A DNA stretch of 64,000 nucleotides from Perkinsus chesapeaki (Eukaryota > Perkinsozoa > Perkinsida > Perkinsidae): assembly GCA_013115145.1 (NCBI GenBank), contig JAAPAO010000097.1, forward strand, positions 1-64,000, given 5' to 3'. Positions 47,038-64,000 of the stretch are shown here, piece after piece. Every line of letters starts with the position of its first letter. The first letter of the stretch is position 1. The position numbers and the translations under genes were made by a program. Below the pieces are notes generated by a model. It was not told the origin of the DNA. It saw nothing but the letters and a program-made list of their open reading frames with translations, and did no database searches.

Positions 47038-47659
47038 AATTAATGAGATTCAATTCACATTCAAAATCAAAATATCTTGGGCGGAAACAATACTTTGAAA
47101 AATGCCATTACTGGGATTCGAACCCGGGTATCTGCGGAATCGCTCTGTTTCCACATTCGAACATTCATATTCAATAAATGACTTTTTCTGACGGTTTTAA
47201 TATCCATGGTGCCTTTCTAGGGAGTAATGGTATGGAAATACGCAATACCATTCTCAAAATGCTCAAAGTAAGCTGAAAAAATAAAATTTTACAAGTGCGC
47301 ATTTAGCAACCGTTTGGCTGTTTTCCCTTTACAAGTGAATTGTGGCTTGTTACTATTCACAATTCGGTCGCCATTTATTATTTTCATACATACTGATCGC
47401 TCAGCGACTGTCAGTTTCGGATCGAAAATTAACCTTCTTATATTGAGCAGTTGCTATCTTGGCATTCGAGCGTGTTCTTGCACTTATATTGGGATCTAGG
47501 ACAAGACCCCTCTGATGAATGATCCATTTACCAATGTCAGGAAACGCCTGGTGGAGCTGCTGGAAGGGAACTGTTTTCGTTCTTCGATGGTATCGAACAT
47601 GAGAATTGGATGTTGAAGTAGGCCAGCTTCACCTAATTGCAAGTTAGTGCCTTTTTAGG
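47038..47659. promoter_or_regulatory. Divergent intergenic region with tRNA-like fragment
   Basis: Separates the minus-strand zinc-finger gene from the plus-strand coiled-coil gene, so it probably holds both promoters. At 47100-47135 on the minus strand is CCCGGGTTCGAATCCCAG followed by TAATGGCATTTTT, a B-box with T-run 65 nt upstream of the zinc-finger ATG. No TATA element could be assigned. Confidence 0.4.
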
Positions 47660-50417
47660 GCCAAACTGGAACGATTGTCGAGCTCTGGAGAGGGGCTCGT
47701 GAACTCGTTGAAAGACGCCGAGGAGCGAGCAAGTGAGCAGGAAGAGTTGGAATTTTTTCGACCTTCCTCAGCGGAGGTTTAATTCTCTTTACGATTTTCT
47801 CTAAAAATCTTAACTTGTCGATCTTCCTCTTTTCGATTTTTTGAACGAATCACTTAGCGGAAGAATCAACTGTTTGATTTTTTCCATTCAAAAATGTCCA
47901 GTTCCAATAATGTTCTCAAAACGTTGAAGAAAAATGTCCAATGCGTCCAAGAATCTTTGCGCTCCCGTCAGACAGCCTGCAAAGTCAACTTGAAAAGATA
48001 GTAAATAAAGAATTGGAAACCATCGAAACGCAGACGGAGCCTTTGAAGCGGCGCGGAAGTGAGATAGAAGCGATACTGAAGGAGCGGATAGAAGGGATAG
48101 AGGGACAGTTGGCAGAGGAAAGGGAAAAGTAATAAAAAGGGAAACATCCTAGAATAAAAATTGATTAAATAAATTTTCATAAGAAATGAAAAAATCACTA
48201 TTCATTTTTTAATTATATATTATTTCTCCATAATTTTGATAAGCGTTACTTGTTTAGAGCGGTGAGGCTGACGGATGAAATTGAAAGGTTGCAGAAGGAA
48301 TTGAAAAGTGCGGTGAGTCCTGGGTCATGGGGATGTGGCCGTGGGGTTGGGGGAAGGAATAAACGATATGACAAAGAATGATTGATGAACGTATTTATAA
48401 GAAACGGCTGAGAACTTTTCACGGCCTCAGATGAGTTCAAGACTAAAGACTTTTTCAATAGAAGTTCACAGTCATGCTCGGAGGTATATTCCGTGCGAGC
48501 AACGATGAACTAAGATTGAGAATATCAGGTTTACTTTGTGTAAAAAAAACAAGTATTGTTCAACTTTGATCACCCTATCGCCCTGAAATAGTCTCTCAAT
48601 TGAGCAACAGGCAGTACGGCGTGATGCAGACATTGCCAATGTCCATCAATGAGGAGCTTTTCTAGATGATTATTATTGGGCTCCTCCGTGATGGACGAGC
48701 CCACTAGTAATCCTCCACGGACGGTCGTCCATCAAGCTTCGTCTTTGTAGCCCTTCATGGCTCTGCGTGTTGAAGCGCACGCATGCTTTCTTTCTTGGGC
48801 CTTTTTCTTGGTAGGGCCGTAGGTGTACACGAGGTAAAGGTGTTTATCACGTATTGAGAAACTGCTATGAGAAGGAGTGAATTTAATGACTCTTGTAGCT
48901 CTGGCCGTATGCCTCTGGTGACGTATTCTTTTGAAAAAATATCAATTTTATCTCCGCGCTAGAAATATTTCCTTTCCGAGGGTAGATGAATCCTTGTGGA
49001 ACACAATTGCTGTCCCTTTATTGATTGCACGCTGCAGGCTTCGGAGCGTCGGGAGCAAAAGTCAGCGGCGGAACTGAACAAGGAACTCGCGAAGGCCCAG
49101 CAGGGAGCGGACGAACTGCGCAGGAGAATAGGGAGAATGGAAAGAACGATTGAAGAGGAAAAAGAGAAAGCGAAACGAATGGAAGAAGAATATCGAACGA
49201 TGGTGGAGGGAATGCGGGGAGAAATTGAGAAGGCGAGTGGGAGGATGAGGGAACTTGAAGAAGAGAATCATTTTAACACGCGTTTGATAGAAGACTTTAG
49301 AAGGCAGAACGGCGGGGCCGCGGTTGAGGCGGAGGAGGCGCGGAGAGCTGCGATCAGCTTGCAGGAGGAAAATGCTGGGTTGAGCGAGCAGCTTGAAATG
49401 GTTAAAAGAGAGCTCGAAGAGGAACGAGGGTTTAGGAGTAGAGTTGCAGAACTGGAGAGGGAGGCGGAGGAATCTTTGCGGAGGGAAGCGGAAATGGGAA
49501 GGAGAGTGGAGGAAGTGGAGGAGAGGTTGAGGGAAAGGGAGGAGGAAAATGCGAGGTTGAAGAGTGCATTTGATGATTTGAAAGATACTTCGAAGGTAGG
49601 GGAGGAAAACTGGGACAGAGTTGTACAACTGATGGAAGAGAATGACAAGCTTGAAGCTGAACTTGCGAAAGTCCGTTCGGATTTGATTGTAGCTGTGGAA
49701 GCTTCGGCGAGCCAGGAGGAACTCGAAACGCCCGAGGTGGCCGAGACTCGACCTGTGATGGTGGATAAGACTGTACAGGCAGCTTTCAGCGAAAAGCTTG
49801 TCACTGCGCCACGAAATGGAGAGACACGGGAGGCAGTTACGGCAGATAAAGCAACGACGCGGCAGGTGAGAGAGGATGTCAGTAGAGTTGGCAAGACGCC
49901 GAGTACGGTAGCGGAGACTCGAGGTGAGGCATCTCGAAGAATGTCAACACGAAGGACATCAACGAGGTCGTGCGAAGAGGAAGCTCGTCGAGAGCTGGCG
50001 AATGCACAGGCGCAAATAAGAAATTATAAGTATGAAGTTGAGCGGCTCACTGCGGCTCTGGAGCATTTGGAGGAGGCGGTTCGGAGCGGGAAAACGGAGA
50101 AGATTCGATTGGGCAGATTTGTGTCGCCTCGCACGAGAGGTGCGTCGAATGTGTGGATGAGACTTTACCTGGACGCAAGGGAGCGAGAGGAGCGACGCCT
50201 CGTCAGCCAGAAGGAATCCCGAGAGCAATTCTCGGAATGGTGGTTCCTATCGCACCACAGTTCAGATGAGGATTCGGACGGCTACATGTCCGAGTGGAGC
50301 CGAGGGGCTGCTGCTGGGCTGGCAGAAGGGTGGGTGACGAGGAACTACGGGGATAACGGGTTTGCTGGTCAGGTCGCCTCGTGGACGAAAGATGCGGAAA
50401 AACCGCACGAAGTTTAG
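47660..50417 (+). CDS. Long coiled-coil protein
   Basis: Short exons 47660-47732 (AKLERLSSS), about 47940-48128 (ending RIEGIEGQLAEEREK) and 48258-48312 (AVRLTDEIERLQKELKSA) lead to a main exon 49038-50417. Residues 1-230 of the main exon are a nearly continuous heptad coiled coil (ERTIEEEKEKAKRMEEE, LREREEENARLKSAFDDLK). Then come a Thr/Arg-rich linker, a second short coil (NAQAQIRNYKYEVERLTAALE) and an acidic, Gly-rich tail (HHSSDEDSDGYMSEWS). The stop is TAG at 50417. The first exon was not fixed: an ATG at 47895 (MSSSNNVLKTLKKNV) is one candidate. Structural or basal-body roles are common for such proteins, but nothing here identifies one. Antisense open frames across the main exon are composition artefacts. 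Confidence 0.7.
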
Positions 50418-51031
50418 GAGTCGTTTGAAGGTGAGTGACTCGCTGATTTCTGTTGAGTCATTCCTCTCCACTAGTCGCCTCGATCTCCAAAAGTTGTGCG
50501 GCCACCGAGCCTGCCGGATGCGAGCACTTGCGGGGAGCGGAGCCTGAGACACATACTAGAGAGCTTGCAGTCCTCGACGAGCGTGTTTGAGCCTTTGGAT
50601 TCGTGAGAGAGCGGAGAGTGAATCGGTCGAATTTGAGTTGCCTTTTCAGGTTCATTTTAACACCGATGAACCGCGGGGTTCAGGAAGATTGCAAAAGATT
50701 CCCCGAGCGTTGTCCAGGGAGATGACATTATATCTCATGCTGTCATACCATTTATCAATATGTTGTTATCGCTGTTATATAAGCTGGTATTGAGTTAGCT
50801 CACTCGAAGGTGATTTCGGAATAAATTACACAACTGCCTCGGGGCTCCGTTAGGAATCAACGTTGCAAACTTTTTGGAAATATTTTAATTTAGGGTACAT
50901 AGAGGTTGATCAGAATAAATTTCGCCAAGGAAAGTGCATCCGAACCTCCGCGGAACTATTTCTGCATAGGGTATGTATAAGCTTGCCAAATATGTACACC
51001 CCAAGACTTTCTAGAGTCCAATGATGAAATA
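50418..51031. other. 3' flank of the coiled-coil gene
   Basis: A frame at 50362-50547 overlaps the 3' end in another phase and includes a possible donor (CGTTTGAAG|GTGAGT), so the transcript may splice onward. No downstream exon was recognised. Confidence 0.3.
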
Positions 51032-51104
51032 TGCGGCCTGCGAGGATCGAACTCGCGACCTTAGGATTATGAGACCTACGCGCTACCTACTGCGCCAAAG
51101 CCGC
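51032..51104 (-). tRNA. trnM-CAT: tRNA-Met (CAT), elongator type
   Basis: On the minus strand: acceptor GCGGCTT/AGGCCGC, discriminator A, D-arm GGCGCAGTAGGTAGCGC, anticodon loop CTCATAA (CAT, plus-strand 51069-51071), and T-arm GCGAGTTCGATCCTCGC. It is not an initiator, which usually starts with A and has an AT-rich T-loop. No tRNA intron. Like the other two tRNA genes it points against its neighbouring genes; whether it sits in an intron is unresolved. Confidence 0.97.
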
Positions 51105-51109
51105 TGTGA

Positions 51110-52359
51110 AAATTCGATTCATCGTTCAATAGGCGGTCGTACATCTCTCTTCCCCTTGCTCGTGTTTATATACTCGCCGATTTTGGATTGGCGATTTGTA
51201 TTTCATCGCAGTACTTGGTATGAGGTGAACGTACAACACGTTGGAGTAGGGCCCTATAGTGCATGGTGAATGTATACAGTAGAGTGGTCGTATTCATCGT
51301 TGAGAAATCGTAAGAATGCAAGATTCGGTGGCCTTGCGATTTGTCTGCTAGAAGGGGTTCGTTTTCATGTTCATTTTGCCTTTAGAATAATTTATAAGTA
51401 TCATTAGGAGCTCGCTAATCGCTTCAGAGGAATATCTGACTGCTGTTAATAATTTGTGAAAGCTCAACCATAAATTCAACTTTTCGATTGTGTCCCGGAA
51501 GATGCCATTGACGTGAATGGATACTAGTAATTGATATCATTCAGTATCACCTTGGTCTGTTGGTCAATGATTAATGTTTATATTCTATGTAGCATTTCGG
51601 GAATATGTGGTATTGCTTATTTTTATATATTATAATTATTAACGTACACATTATCAATAGTTCACATTATTACATTTATAATAGGTTTCTATTTACCTAT
51701 ATATTATAAACACTTCGTAATGCTTGGTAATATATTCCTATTTTATTGAAGCTCTACTAATGGTTGGATATAGCTCTCCTTCTTTTGTCGTTTAGATCGC
51801 CATTGATCAATCGGCCATTGTCCAACCGCCGGCTGTTCACTAATAATAATCCTTTATAAACTAATAAAAGCATCCCCGCCTTGATTCCTTTATATTTCAA
51901 AGCCTAACAATATATTTTATACGGTATTCAGGACTTTTCTTTACTTTTTTTAAAGTAGCTTCTGATTCCCACTTGTTGGCTAGTATGAGTGAGCTCCATT
52001 ATAATAACTCTTTAGTAACTAAGTAAACAGTTAATTGTTTAGTACCGTCCTATTATTGGTTTTCTCCTACGTACTGGTATAAGCGTTGTATTATATTTTC
52101 AATATAATAATCAATTTTTATTCATCAAGTGACCAAGTACTGCTAAGTCTACTAACTAGTCCAGTCTATCTATCAGAGATCGAATTATTATTACTAGATT
52201 CTATTAGTGTGCTTTAGTAAGCAGTAATAAGGTAACAAGCGATAGCTGAAATAATAATGATTGATAGAGTAAATAATGCATAACAAAGTCCTTGAGTACC
52301 GCGGTTATTCGTATTTTACGGTTTCTCTATCAGTTTGTCAGCAGTAGATTTCCTTCTGG
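51110..52359. other. AT-rich intergenic region before the helicase gene
   Basis: No coding exon or repeat family recognised. Long AT-rich runs at 51.6-52.3 kb. Presumed promoter region of the helicase gene starting at 52360. Confidence 0.45.
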
Positions 52360-58633
<6,274 letters not shown>

Positions 58634-59758
58634 CCAGGATTTATTCGGAACGACAGTGGGGAGGAGATTCAAATTTCTCTTTAAGACCTCTATGGATTTT
58701 TATATGTGGGCGACTCTGTGTATGAAAAAGTATATCGAAGCGTATAAGTACTACGCTTGTAGTAAAATAGTATTATACTTTTTGTTATTACATTTTCACA
58801 AATTAGTAAATAATAGCTTACTGTGATAGTATGGTGTAGGTATAATACCGTGGGTATGTGAGTATGTAGAGTGGTGAAATTCCATGAGATCATTCGGAGC
58901 AATCGTTGGGAAATCTGTCTTTTCCTGATTTGCGTAAGGAAAATGCACGCACGATGTTTCGTTATAAGCGTCATCATAAATCATAGTCTGTAATTTGCTG
59001 TCTTTTGTATTGGGCCTCTCGGCGGCGGCGGCCTTCTTCGAGTCGGATGACATACGGTAGGTTTGAGGTGTTGTTGTTTCATGCTAGGTGGTGATGGTGG
59101 TCGTAATTGGAGTAATGATAATTCTAATAGATGGGATAATAACAGGAATAGAGGAGGCGGAGGTTGGAATAATAGAGATAATGAAAATAGCTCTCGTGGA
59201 GGTAATAAAAGGGATATAAACGAGATTTTTCCGGAAGTGAAATTTTTGGACGCTATAAAATGTAGTGTGGGAAAGCGGGCATTGGTTCGGATTTTTATAA
59301 GTAAGATTTTGGATATTTTCCGCGGTAGGGAAAAGTAACCAGAAATTCGGTCGTTAATTTAACGACGTTAAATCGCCTGAATCGAGTTGTTGCTTATTTT
59401 AGGGGATTGGGGCTCATCTGGAAGGAGGTGGTGATGATGCTATGGTAAAAATTGATTCCAGAATTTTCTTTGATGAGTTACGCTGTTTTAAAAGCCTGTG
59501 AGTCTCTGATTGATAATAAGTAGTTTATGACTTGCGTTTAGTGGGTGTTATAAATTGCATTATTACTCAGATGGTAGGGGGAGGGAAGTGGGCGGCGCGT
59601 TGCTTTTCGTTGGAGTGTATTATGATGAAATGTATATGTGCTATTTTGTACTATTGGATCACTTAAAGTTGATACTGGACTCTTTGTAGTAGAAGTAGTA
59701 TAAGAAAAATCACTACTGATTATTTTTATTATACTATTGTTAAGTACTGTTAGTTCTA
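58634..59758 (+). other. Region after the helicase stop, with one Gly/Asn-rich segment
   Basis: 59094-59337 encodes GGDGGRNWSNDNSNRWDNN..., very like an RGG/Asn-rich helicase tail; it may be an alternative 3' exon or a remnant of one. The rest (58.64-59.09 and 59.34-59.76 kb) has no supported gene. Confidence 0.45.
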
Positions 59759-59776
59759 TTGATTCCGGTATGTTTA

Positions 59777-61563
59777 ATTATGGAGGGCTTTGCGGAAGGG
59801 ATTGAAAGGCGGTCGATAAAGGGTAATACGGACTTTGGATCTACGGCCGAGAAACATATCGATTTCGCCGACTCTCAGATTTCTCGTCAGATATTTTTTT
59901 CAGAATCTTCGCCATCATATGTTGCGCTAGAAGATATCATAACGTCGAGCTCGAGGTTTCGGTCGTATCTTGAATTCTTGCATCACTTGCATTTCCTCAA
60001 CGTCATATGGTTGGTATTTTCCTTGGGAATGCCGTTGGTGGTTTATAAGTGGACGCCGCTGTCTAACCTGGTGAAATTATTTGTATGTATGATATCGATT
60101 ACGATGGCGAGCGCTTTTTACATTCAATATGAGCTGGGTGTTGCTAGAGGATTCAGTGGTGATCGAAGCGAGGAGGGGATAGGGAGCTTCGTGGCGTTGT
60201 GTGTTTTACGGAGCGAATTGCCATTGGATAGTTTATTTGTGATGGTATGTTATGAGGTGCACAGTGGGTTGGGAATGGCAGCGGGAGCGGGGATGGTGAT
60301 GAGCTTGTTGGTGGGTAAGGTCGTGGGTTCGATTCCTGGGAGGGGTGTTTTTATTATATATCCTGTTGAAAAATTCATTGTATCGAATTGAATATTGCTT
60401 CTATGAAAAAGTTGATCTTCTTTCGAAGCGATTTTCTTGTCTCGTTCATACCGTTCCATCTTTCGTTTCTATCTCGTTAGCGATTTGTCGAATGTTATAG
60501 TAGAAATAATGACCCTTCAGTCCAATAATTTTATGGCATTTATTGTATATGATAAATGTCGTACAATTGTTGGGAATATTTTGTCCTAGAAGTTTTGTAT
60601 TTTTGCGCAGTCGAGTGAATATAAAATCGATTCCTAGCGAATATCAGTTCTCCAAATTTCACTCCCTTTCAAGTTACTCTTCGCCTGTGTAATAATTGAA
60701 TGTAAAAGTGGATGATTCGGGTTTTCGGGTTTCGGGTTTTCAGGTACATTTTGTAATATTAAATTGTTGTGTGTCATGCAGTGATTGTGATGGGCAATTA
60801 TCAGCTGGTTTGGGATTTGTCGGTATGGATCAATTTGTTATAGTTGAGGGTTTATGGAATAGATTGAGTAATTGTGTGACAAGGAGAGTGTTGGAAGGAA
60901 GCACTAGAGGAGCGGTGACGGCAGGAGGGGTAATAACGTTGGTAGGAGGGGGTATTGAGGGGGATCTATACTTAATGGTAGTCTAGATGGTGAAATTGAC
61001 TGTTGAGGATAAGATGAGCCGTTGATGAATATTGCGAGTTCAATTGTGGGCATTTTTCCGGGTTGGTGTGTGAAGTGTGTGGTGAAGCGACGGCTTTGTT
61101 ATGGGCAATTCTTCGGTAGTGTACGATCGTTATCCGTGCAATACAACTTACATTTAATTGATATAATATTGTAGCTGTATTAAAATTTGATTCAGTATTT
61201 AATAATTTAATACTGAATTTAGTTCAGATTCTTGACTTGAAGGTCCTGAGTCGTCTCATGTTCCTGACGTCGCCTCAGCTGGCGGTCCAGTTATTATTCT
61301 TGTCCCAAGAGCGCACGGTGATGGGGGATGGTGTGCGGGGTGTGGTGGTACTTGTGGTGTTGGTTGGGATTTGCAGCATTTTATTGGGAAGTTGGAAACT
61401 GGTTAAAAGGTTCCCTGGGTGGTTTTGGGGAGAAGGGCGGAGCGAAGCGATTCGGGAATTACCAATTTTGGATGTTACTGGTAGAAGTGGTAGTTTTGTG
61501 CCGCGTGACTTGGAGGGAGGGAAATTGGAGGATTTCAGCGCATTTGATACATTTCATGGTTAG
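59777..61563 (+). CDS. Multi-pass membrane protein, unknown family
   Basis: Exon 1 (59777-60314, MEGFAEGIERRS start) has a soluble N-terminus, then hydrophobic segments NVIWLVFSLGMPLVVY and LVKLFVCMISITMASAF, and a Gly/Ala-rich end GLGMAAGAGMVMSLLV. A donor starts a 490-nt intron carrying a tRNA-like element and a telomere-like run. Exon 2 is 60805 to about 60980 (AGLGFVGMDQFVIVEG, AVTAGGVITLVGG), in phase. Exon 3 starts at about 61234 (VLSRLMFLTSPQLAVQLL) and continues through VVLVVLVGICSILLGSWKLV to a stop at 61563. A further Gly-rich hydrophobic stretch at ~61680-61920 could be another exon. No transporter or receptor signature was recognised. Confidence 0.5.
60315..60355 (+). repeat. tRNA 3'-half-like element at an intron donor
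   Basis: The donor GTAAGG runs straight into GTCGTGGGTTCGATTCC, then TGGGAGGGGTGTTTTT. Sense orientation, at the start of a 490-nt intron of the membrane-protein gene. Confidence 0.85.
60716..60742 (+). repeat. Telomere-like run in a membrane-protein-gene intron
   Basis: TTCGGGTTTTCGGGTTTCGGG followed by TTTTCAG, in the intron 60315-60804. Confidence 0.9.
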
Positions 61564-62161
61564 TGTCGTTCTGGAGCGGTTATTGAGTTTGGGAGGATCT
61601 TAGGTTGAAGCTTGCATGATCTATGGAAGGTTGGAAGGTAACTCGGGTTCATTGAAGCTTGCTTTATTGCTATGCCATTCCTGGGCGACAAGCGTCTTTT
61701 TACCCCATTGAGCGGCAGAGGAAATTTGGTTGTGGTGGCGCTTGGCCTAATGGCAACTGGAGGGGTGGTTGGGTTAATAGAAGGAGAGGGAGGGGTGAGA
61801 TGTGAAGTTATTGATAAGAAAAAGGTAATAAAAGCGGGCATTAGGCACTGTGTAGGGTTTAGCGTATTATATATAGTAGTTATTAAGATATACAACACTC
61901 CAAATTGTATACAATTCTATACGGTGAGTTGATATCTTGGTCCTGTGCAGCTTGAAGCTGCAACATATGGCTTGTGTGGCAACTGATTGTAGCTGTTAGT
62001 AGTGTCATAATCCTCTGAGCCCTGGTGGAATTACGAATGGTTTGCAATATCTGTTATCGTTTATAATAGTATCATCCCTCGTGCTGTATATTTTTTGTAA
62101 ACTTATTTATGCGTAGTAGTATTATTATATTTAATATTAGCTTTATTCGGCGTTCATCGGA
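61564..62161. other. Possible last exon of the membrane protein, then spacer
   Basis: 61672-61932 is open on the plus strand (NLVVVALGLMATGGVVGLIEG) and hydrophobic, but its splice junctions are not clear. 61.93-62.16 kb has nothing supported. Confidence 0.35.
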
Positions 62162-62834
62162 ATGTCGCACGGATCAGCGGTGTGAGATTTCGTGGCGCGT
62201 GACGTTTCTGGTTCCTCAGTTTTACGCGTCAAAAAGGTGTGCAGAAACAGAGTTTAGAGATGGTCCGAAGGGATTGAAATTTCGAGAAGTCAAAATTGGC
62301 GAGGGAAAGAAGGCAACCAAGGGTTCCCTGTGCACGGTAAGGTTGTAATTCTTGCGCGCCAGGAAATTGTGGGAGGTAGGTACATTACGAGGGAAAGTCG
62401 CTGAGTGGCACGAGGATGGAATGCACGTTTAAGAATTCGCTGACTGGGATACGATTTTACTGCGGTAAAAAAAAGAAAAAATTCGATTTCTTTAGAGTGC
62501 GATGAGTATCTTTCATTGTTAGGTTCACCTCAACCAACAGTAGCGCCATTTCTAAATGAAGGGGTAAGTTCGTCGGTGGTTTGGAGTTGTGCTGTCGTTT
62601 TACGGCTCAGGTTCTTGGAATGAGGGAAGGAGGGCATCGGGAGATGATCGTCCCACCACACATGCACTACCCGGATCGGTGATAACCTTCGCTGTGCGCA
62701 ACTTTGAGTATTTCGCTCGCCCGAGAATCTTGGATTTGTTGGTGATGCAGTGTGGGTGGAATTGGGATGTAGTTCTTCTTCCAGGGAATTATCTGGTAAA
62801 ACTTTCGTCTGTTTCCGATGTGTTGATCTCTTGA
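62162..62834 (+). CDS. FKBP-type peptidyl-prolyl isomerase
   Basis: Short first exon 62162-62179 (MSHGSA), a 40-nt intron, then exon 62220-62336 with the FKBP entry KGLKFREVKIGEGKKATKGS. An exon ending near 62565 (PFLNEG) joins 62611-62678 in phase, giving EGVLGMREGGHREMIVPP, the hallmark GM+xGGxR segment before the hairpin loop. The C-terminal exon (about 62706 onward) is poorly defined and the end is uncertain. The stretch between the first strand and GVLGM is ~20 residues shorter than usual, so a small exon may be missing. No signal peptide or TPR domain seen; probably cytosolic. Introns carry GGCGCGC palindromes. Confidence 0.72.
62180..62219 (+). repeat. 40-nt FKBP intron with GGCGCG element
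   Basis: Complete intron GTGTGAGATTTCGTGGCGCG...CTCAG; the centre TTTCGTGGCGCGTGACG is of the same type as the GDT1 and helicase introns. Confidence 0.75.
62347..62368 (+). repeat. GCGCGC palindrome just after an FKBP donor
   Basis: AATTCTTGCGCGCCAGGAAA, 10 nt after GTAAGG, nearly a perfect inverted repeat. Confidence 0.85.
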
Positions 62835-62839
62835 CGCTC

Positions 62840-63620
62840 TGTAGCCTACATAGCCTAGAGACTGCAGGGGGTAGGGCGAGTGCAGGGGGTAGGCTTTGAT
62901 GGAGGGCTGAAATAATATATTATAAACTTATATATATCTAAGTATATTATATCATATATTAATCATTATTATTATTATACTATAGACTATCTTATATCAT
63001 AATAATTAATATAGTAATGAGTATATATAAGAATATAGCCTCCATCACAGGCTCGAGCCTCGAGGCTGCTGCTGCTGTGGAGGGTCGCTGGTTGGTTTGG
63101 TTCGATACTACTATCCTCTTAGGAGTGATAAGTTGAAGAATGGTTTGGTAGTTGTTCTATTCTCAGTAAGGCGATTTTAGCGGTTTGAAAAAAGGTTACT
63201 AGGTTTGCCCCCTTCTCCGTGATTCTACATTAGGCGGAATATTAGAGCGTCTACGAGGTGGTAGAAGTGTATAGGGGAATCGGGCAGAAATCGGGGGGAG
63301 GGGAAATGCTCCGTTCTCTTCGGTTCTGAGCGGTTAGTTGTTCTCTCCTATCAGATGGCCGAATCGGATATTGGTCTACGAGGTATCTTTGATGAGGGTT
63401 AGAGGGGGTGAAGGTGAGTCAGAAGCATCATGGTATAGCTAGAGGTGTCAGAAACACCGGCATCATTGCGATATTTCTGAGCTGACTGATGATTATGATG
63501 ATGATGATGATGATGTGTTCTTCGAGCGTCAAGTTGATAGAAGAATTAACTTTGTTATGTATCTTCTTAAGAAAAAAGAAAACCACATGCATTCTTTCTC
63601 GGAACATTTCTTATCTGTCT
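62840..63620. other. Intergenic, AT-rich and simple repeats
   Basis: Extreme AT run at 62.93-63.05 kb and a GAT/ATG trinucleotide run at ~63491-63515. No exon supported. A 17-nt match to the start of the small frame at 63621 occurs at 63438-63454. Confidence 0.5.
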
Positions 63621-63743
63621 ATGGCTAGAGGTGTCAGAAAGTATCGTCATTCAGGGAACGAGGAGGCGGATGCAGTTGAGAAGGAGGAGTTCGAGAAGAT
63701 GCCATGGTTCGCCAAAATGCTATATAAATTCATGCCATATTGA
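63621..63743 (+). CDS. 40-codon open frame, tentative
   Basis: ATG to stop encodes MARGVRKYRHSGNEEADAVE and then KEEFEKMPWFAKMLYKFMPY: basic start, acidic middle, aromatic C-terminus. The composition is protein-like, but there is no homologue known to me. It could be the last exon of an upstream gene instead. Confidence 0.3.
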   Translation: MARGVRKYRHSGNEEADAVEKEEFEKMPWFAKMLYKFMPY

Positions 63744-63837
63744 GGGCGTCGTTTCTGATAGAATAATTGATTTTTGTTTTTTCCATCTTCACATCATCTT
63801 TGAGATTCGCCTGCAGTTGTTGTTAGATTTCGCCACA

Positions 63838-64000
63838 ATGGTAATCGCCGCCGCGAGCCCAATCAAAAGAACTTACAGTAGCAATCGAATTTCCGGTAAT
63901 TTTTTGTATTTTCGGGATTTCAGGACCGGCTGATCGTTCGGAAAAAAATAATTGGCGCGACGGTGAAGAAGACGATAATGTAGGGGGGGCTTTGTGGATT
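63838..64000 (+). CDS. 5' end of a gene cut by the window edge
   Basis: ATG at 63838 gives MVIAAASPIKRTYSSNRIS; a 28-nt intron (63896-63923, GTAATTTTTTG...TTTCAG) joins in phase to GPADRSEKNNWRDGEEDDNV, running off the window. Without splicing the frame stops soon after. The Ser/Arg-rich start then acidic stretch suggests a cytosolic or nuclear protein; family unknown. Confidence 0.45.

Noticed and set aside
49062-49894. Long minus-strand frames rich in Ser, Phe and Leu
   Set aside because: Antisense of a Glu/Lys-rich coiled-coil exon, which commonly leaves open frames on the opposite strand.
60250-60459. Minus-strand frame overlapping the membrane-protein exon
   Set aside because: Shadow of the tRNA-like element and the exon; no splice sites or family.

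Overview
This is eukaryotic nuclear DNA. Genes are split into many short exons (often 60-150 nt) joined mostly by GT-AG introns, many only 28-60 nt long, and two GC-AG introns are supported by reading frame and protein alignment. The coding content points to a flagellated or ciliated protist: a nexin-dynein regulatory complex subunit (DRC7), tubulin cofactor D, a multi-finger RanBP2-type zinc-finger protein, and small secreted Cys-bearing proteins. With the intron-associated repeats, an alveolate such as a syndinian dinoflagellate or perkinsid is the best guess. That is inference; no rRNA or spliced-leader sequence confirms it.

Layout. 0.76-2.1 kb: two small minus-strand genes, one with a signal peptide. 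2.55-11.1 kb (-): TBCD. 12.5 kb (-): an orphan exon. 13.8-16.3 kb (-): complete GDT1/TMEM165 transporter, with a 44-bp satellite and an assembly gap just upstream. 17.2-18.1 kb (-): secreted protein with a Ser/Thr/Pro linker. 18.6-19.2 kb (-): pseudogene copy of the 3' end of the gene at 23.9-28.4 kb. 20.5-22.6 kb (+): S28 serine carboxypeptidase. 23.2-23.65 kb (-): non-LTR retrotransposon relic. 23.9-28.4 kb (-): large C2-domain protein. 29.1-42.1 kb (-): DRC7, at least 33 exons, with tRNA-Asp and tRNA-Cys genes antisense inside two of its introns. 42.4-47.0 kb (-): five-finger RanBP2 zinc-finger protein. 47.7-50.4 kb (+): coiled-coil protein. 51.0 kb (-): tRNA-Met. 52.4-58.6 kb (+): DBP2/DDX5-type DEAD-box RNA helicase. 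59.8-61.6 kb (+): multi-pass membrane protein. 62.2-62.8 kb (+): FKBP-type prolyl isomerase. 63.8 kb to the end (+): start of another gene.

The most unusual content is in the introns. Several contain, or are almost entirely, a tRNA 3'-half-like element: a B-box GGTTCGANNCC followed by a T-run, in either orientation. Complete tRNA genes make up most of two DRC7 introns. Other introns carry palindromes centred on GGCGCGC, telomere-like TTTYGGG runs, a shared core in two equal-length introns of the helicase gene, or near-perfect palindromes with a one-base centre. Together this looks like a genome where introns are created or colonised by several small element families (introner-like), one of them tRNA-derived. 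Exon models were built by eye from reading frame, splice phase and remembered homologues, so individual boundaries may be off.
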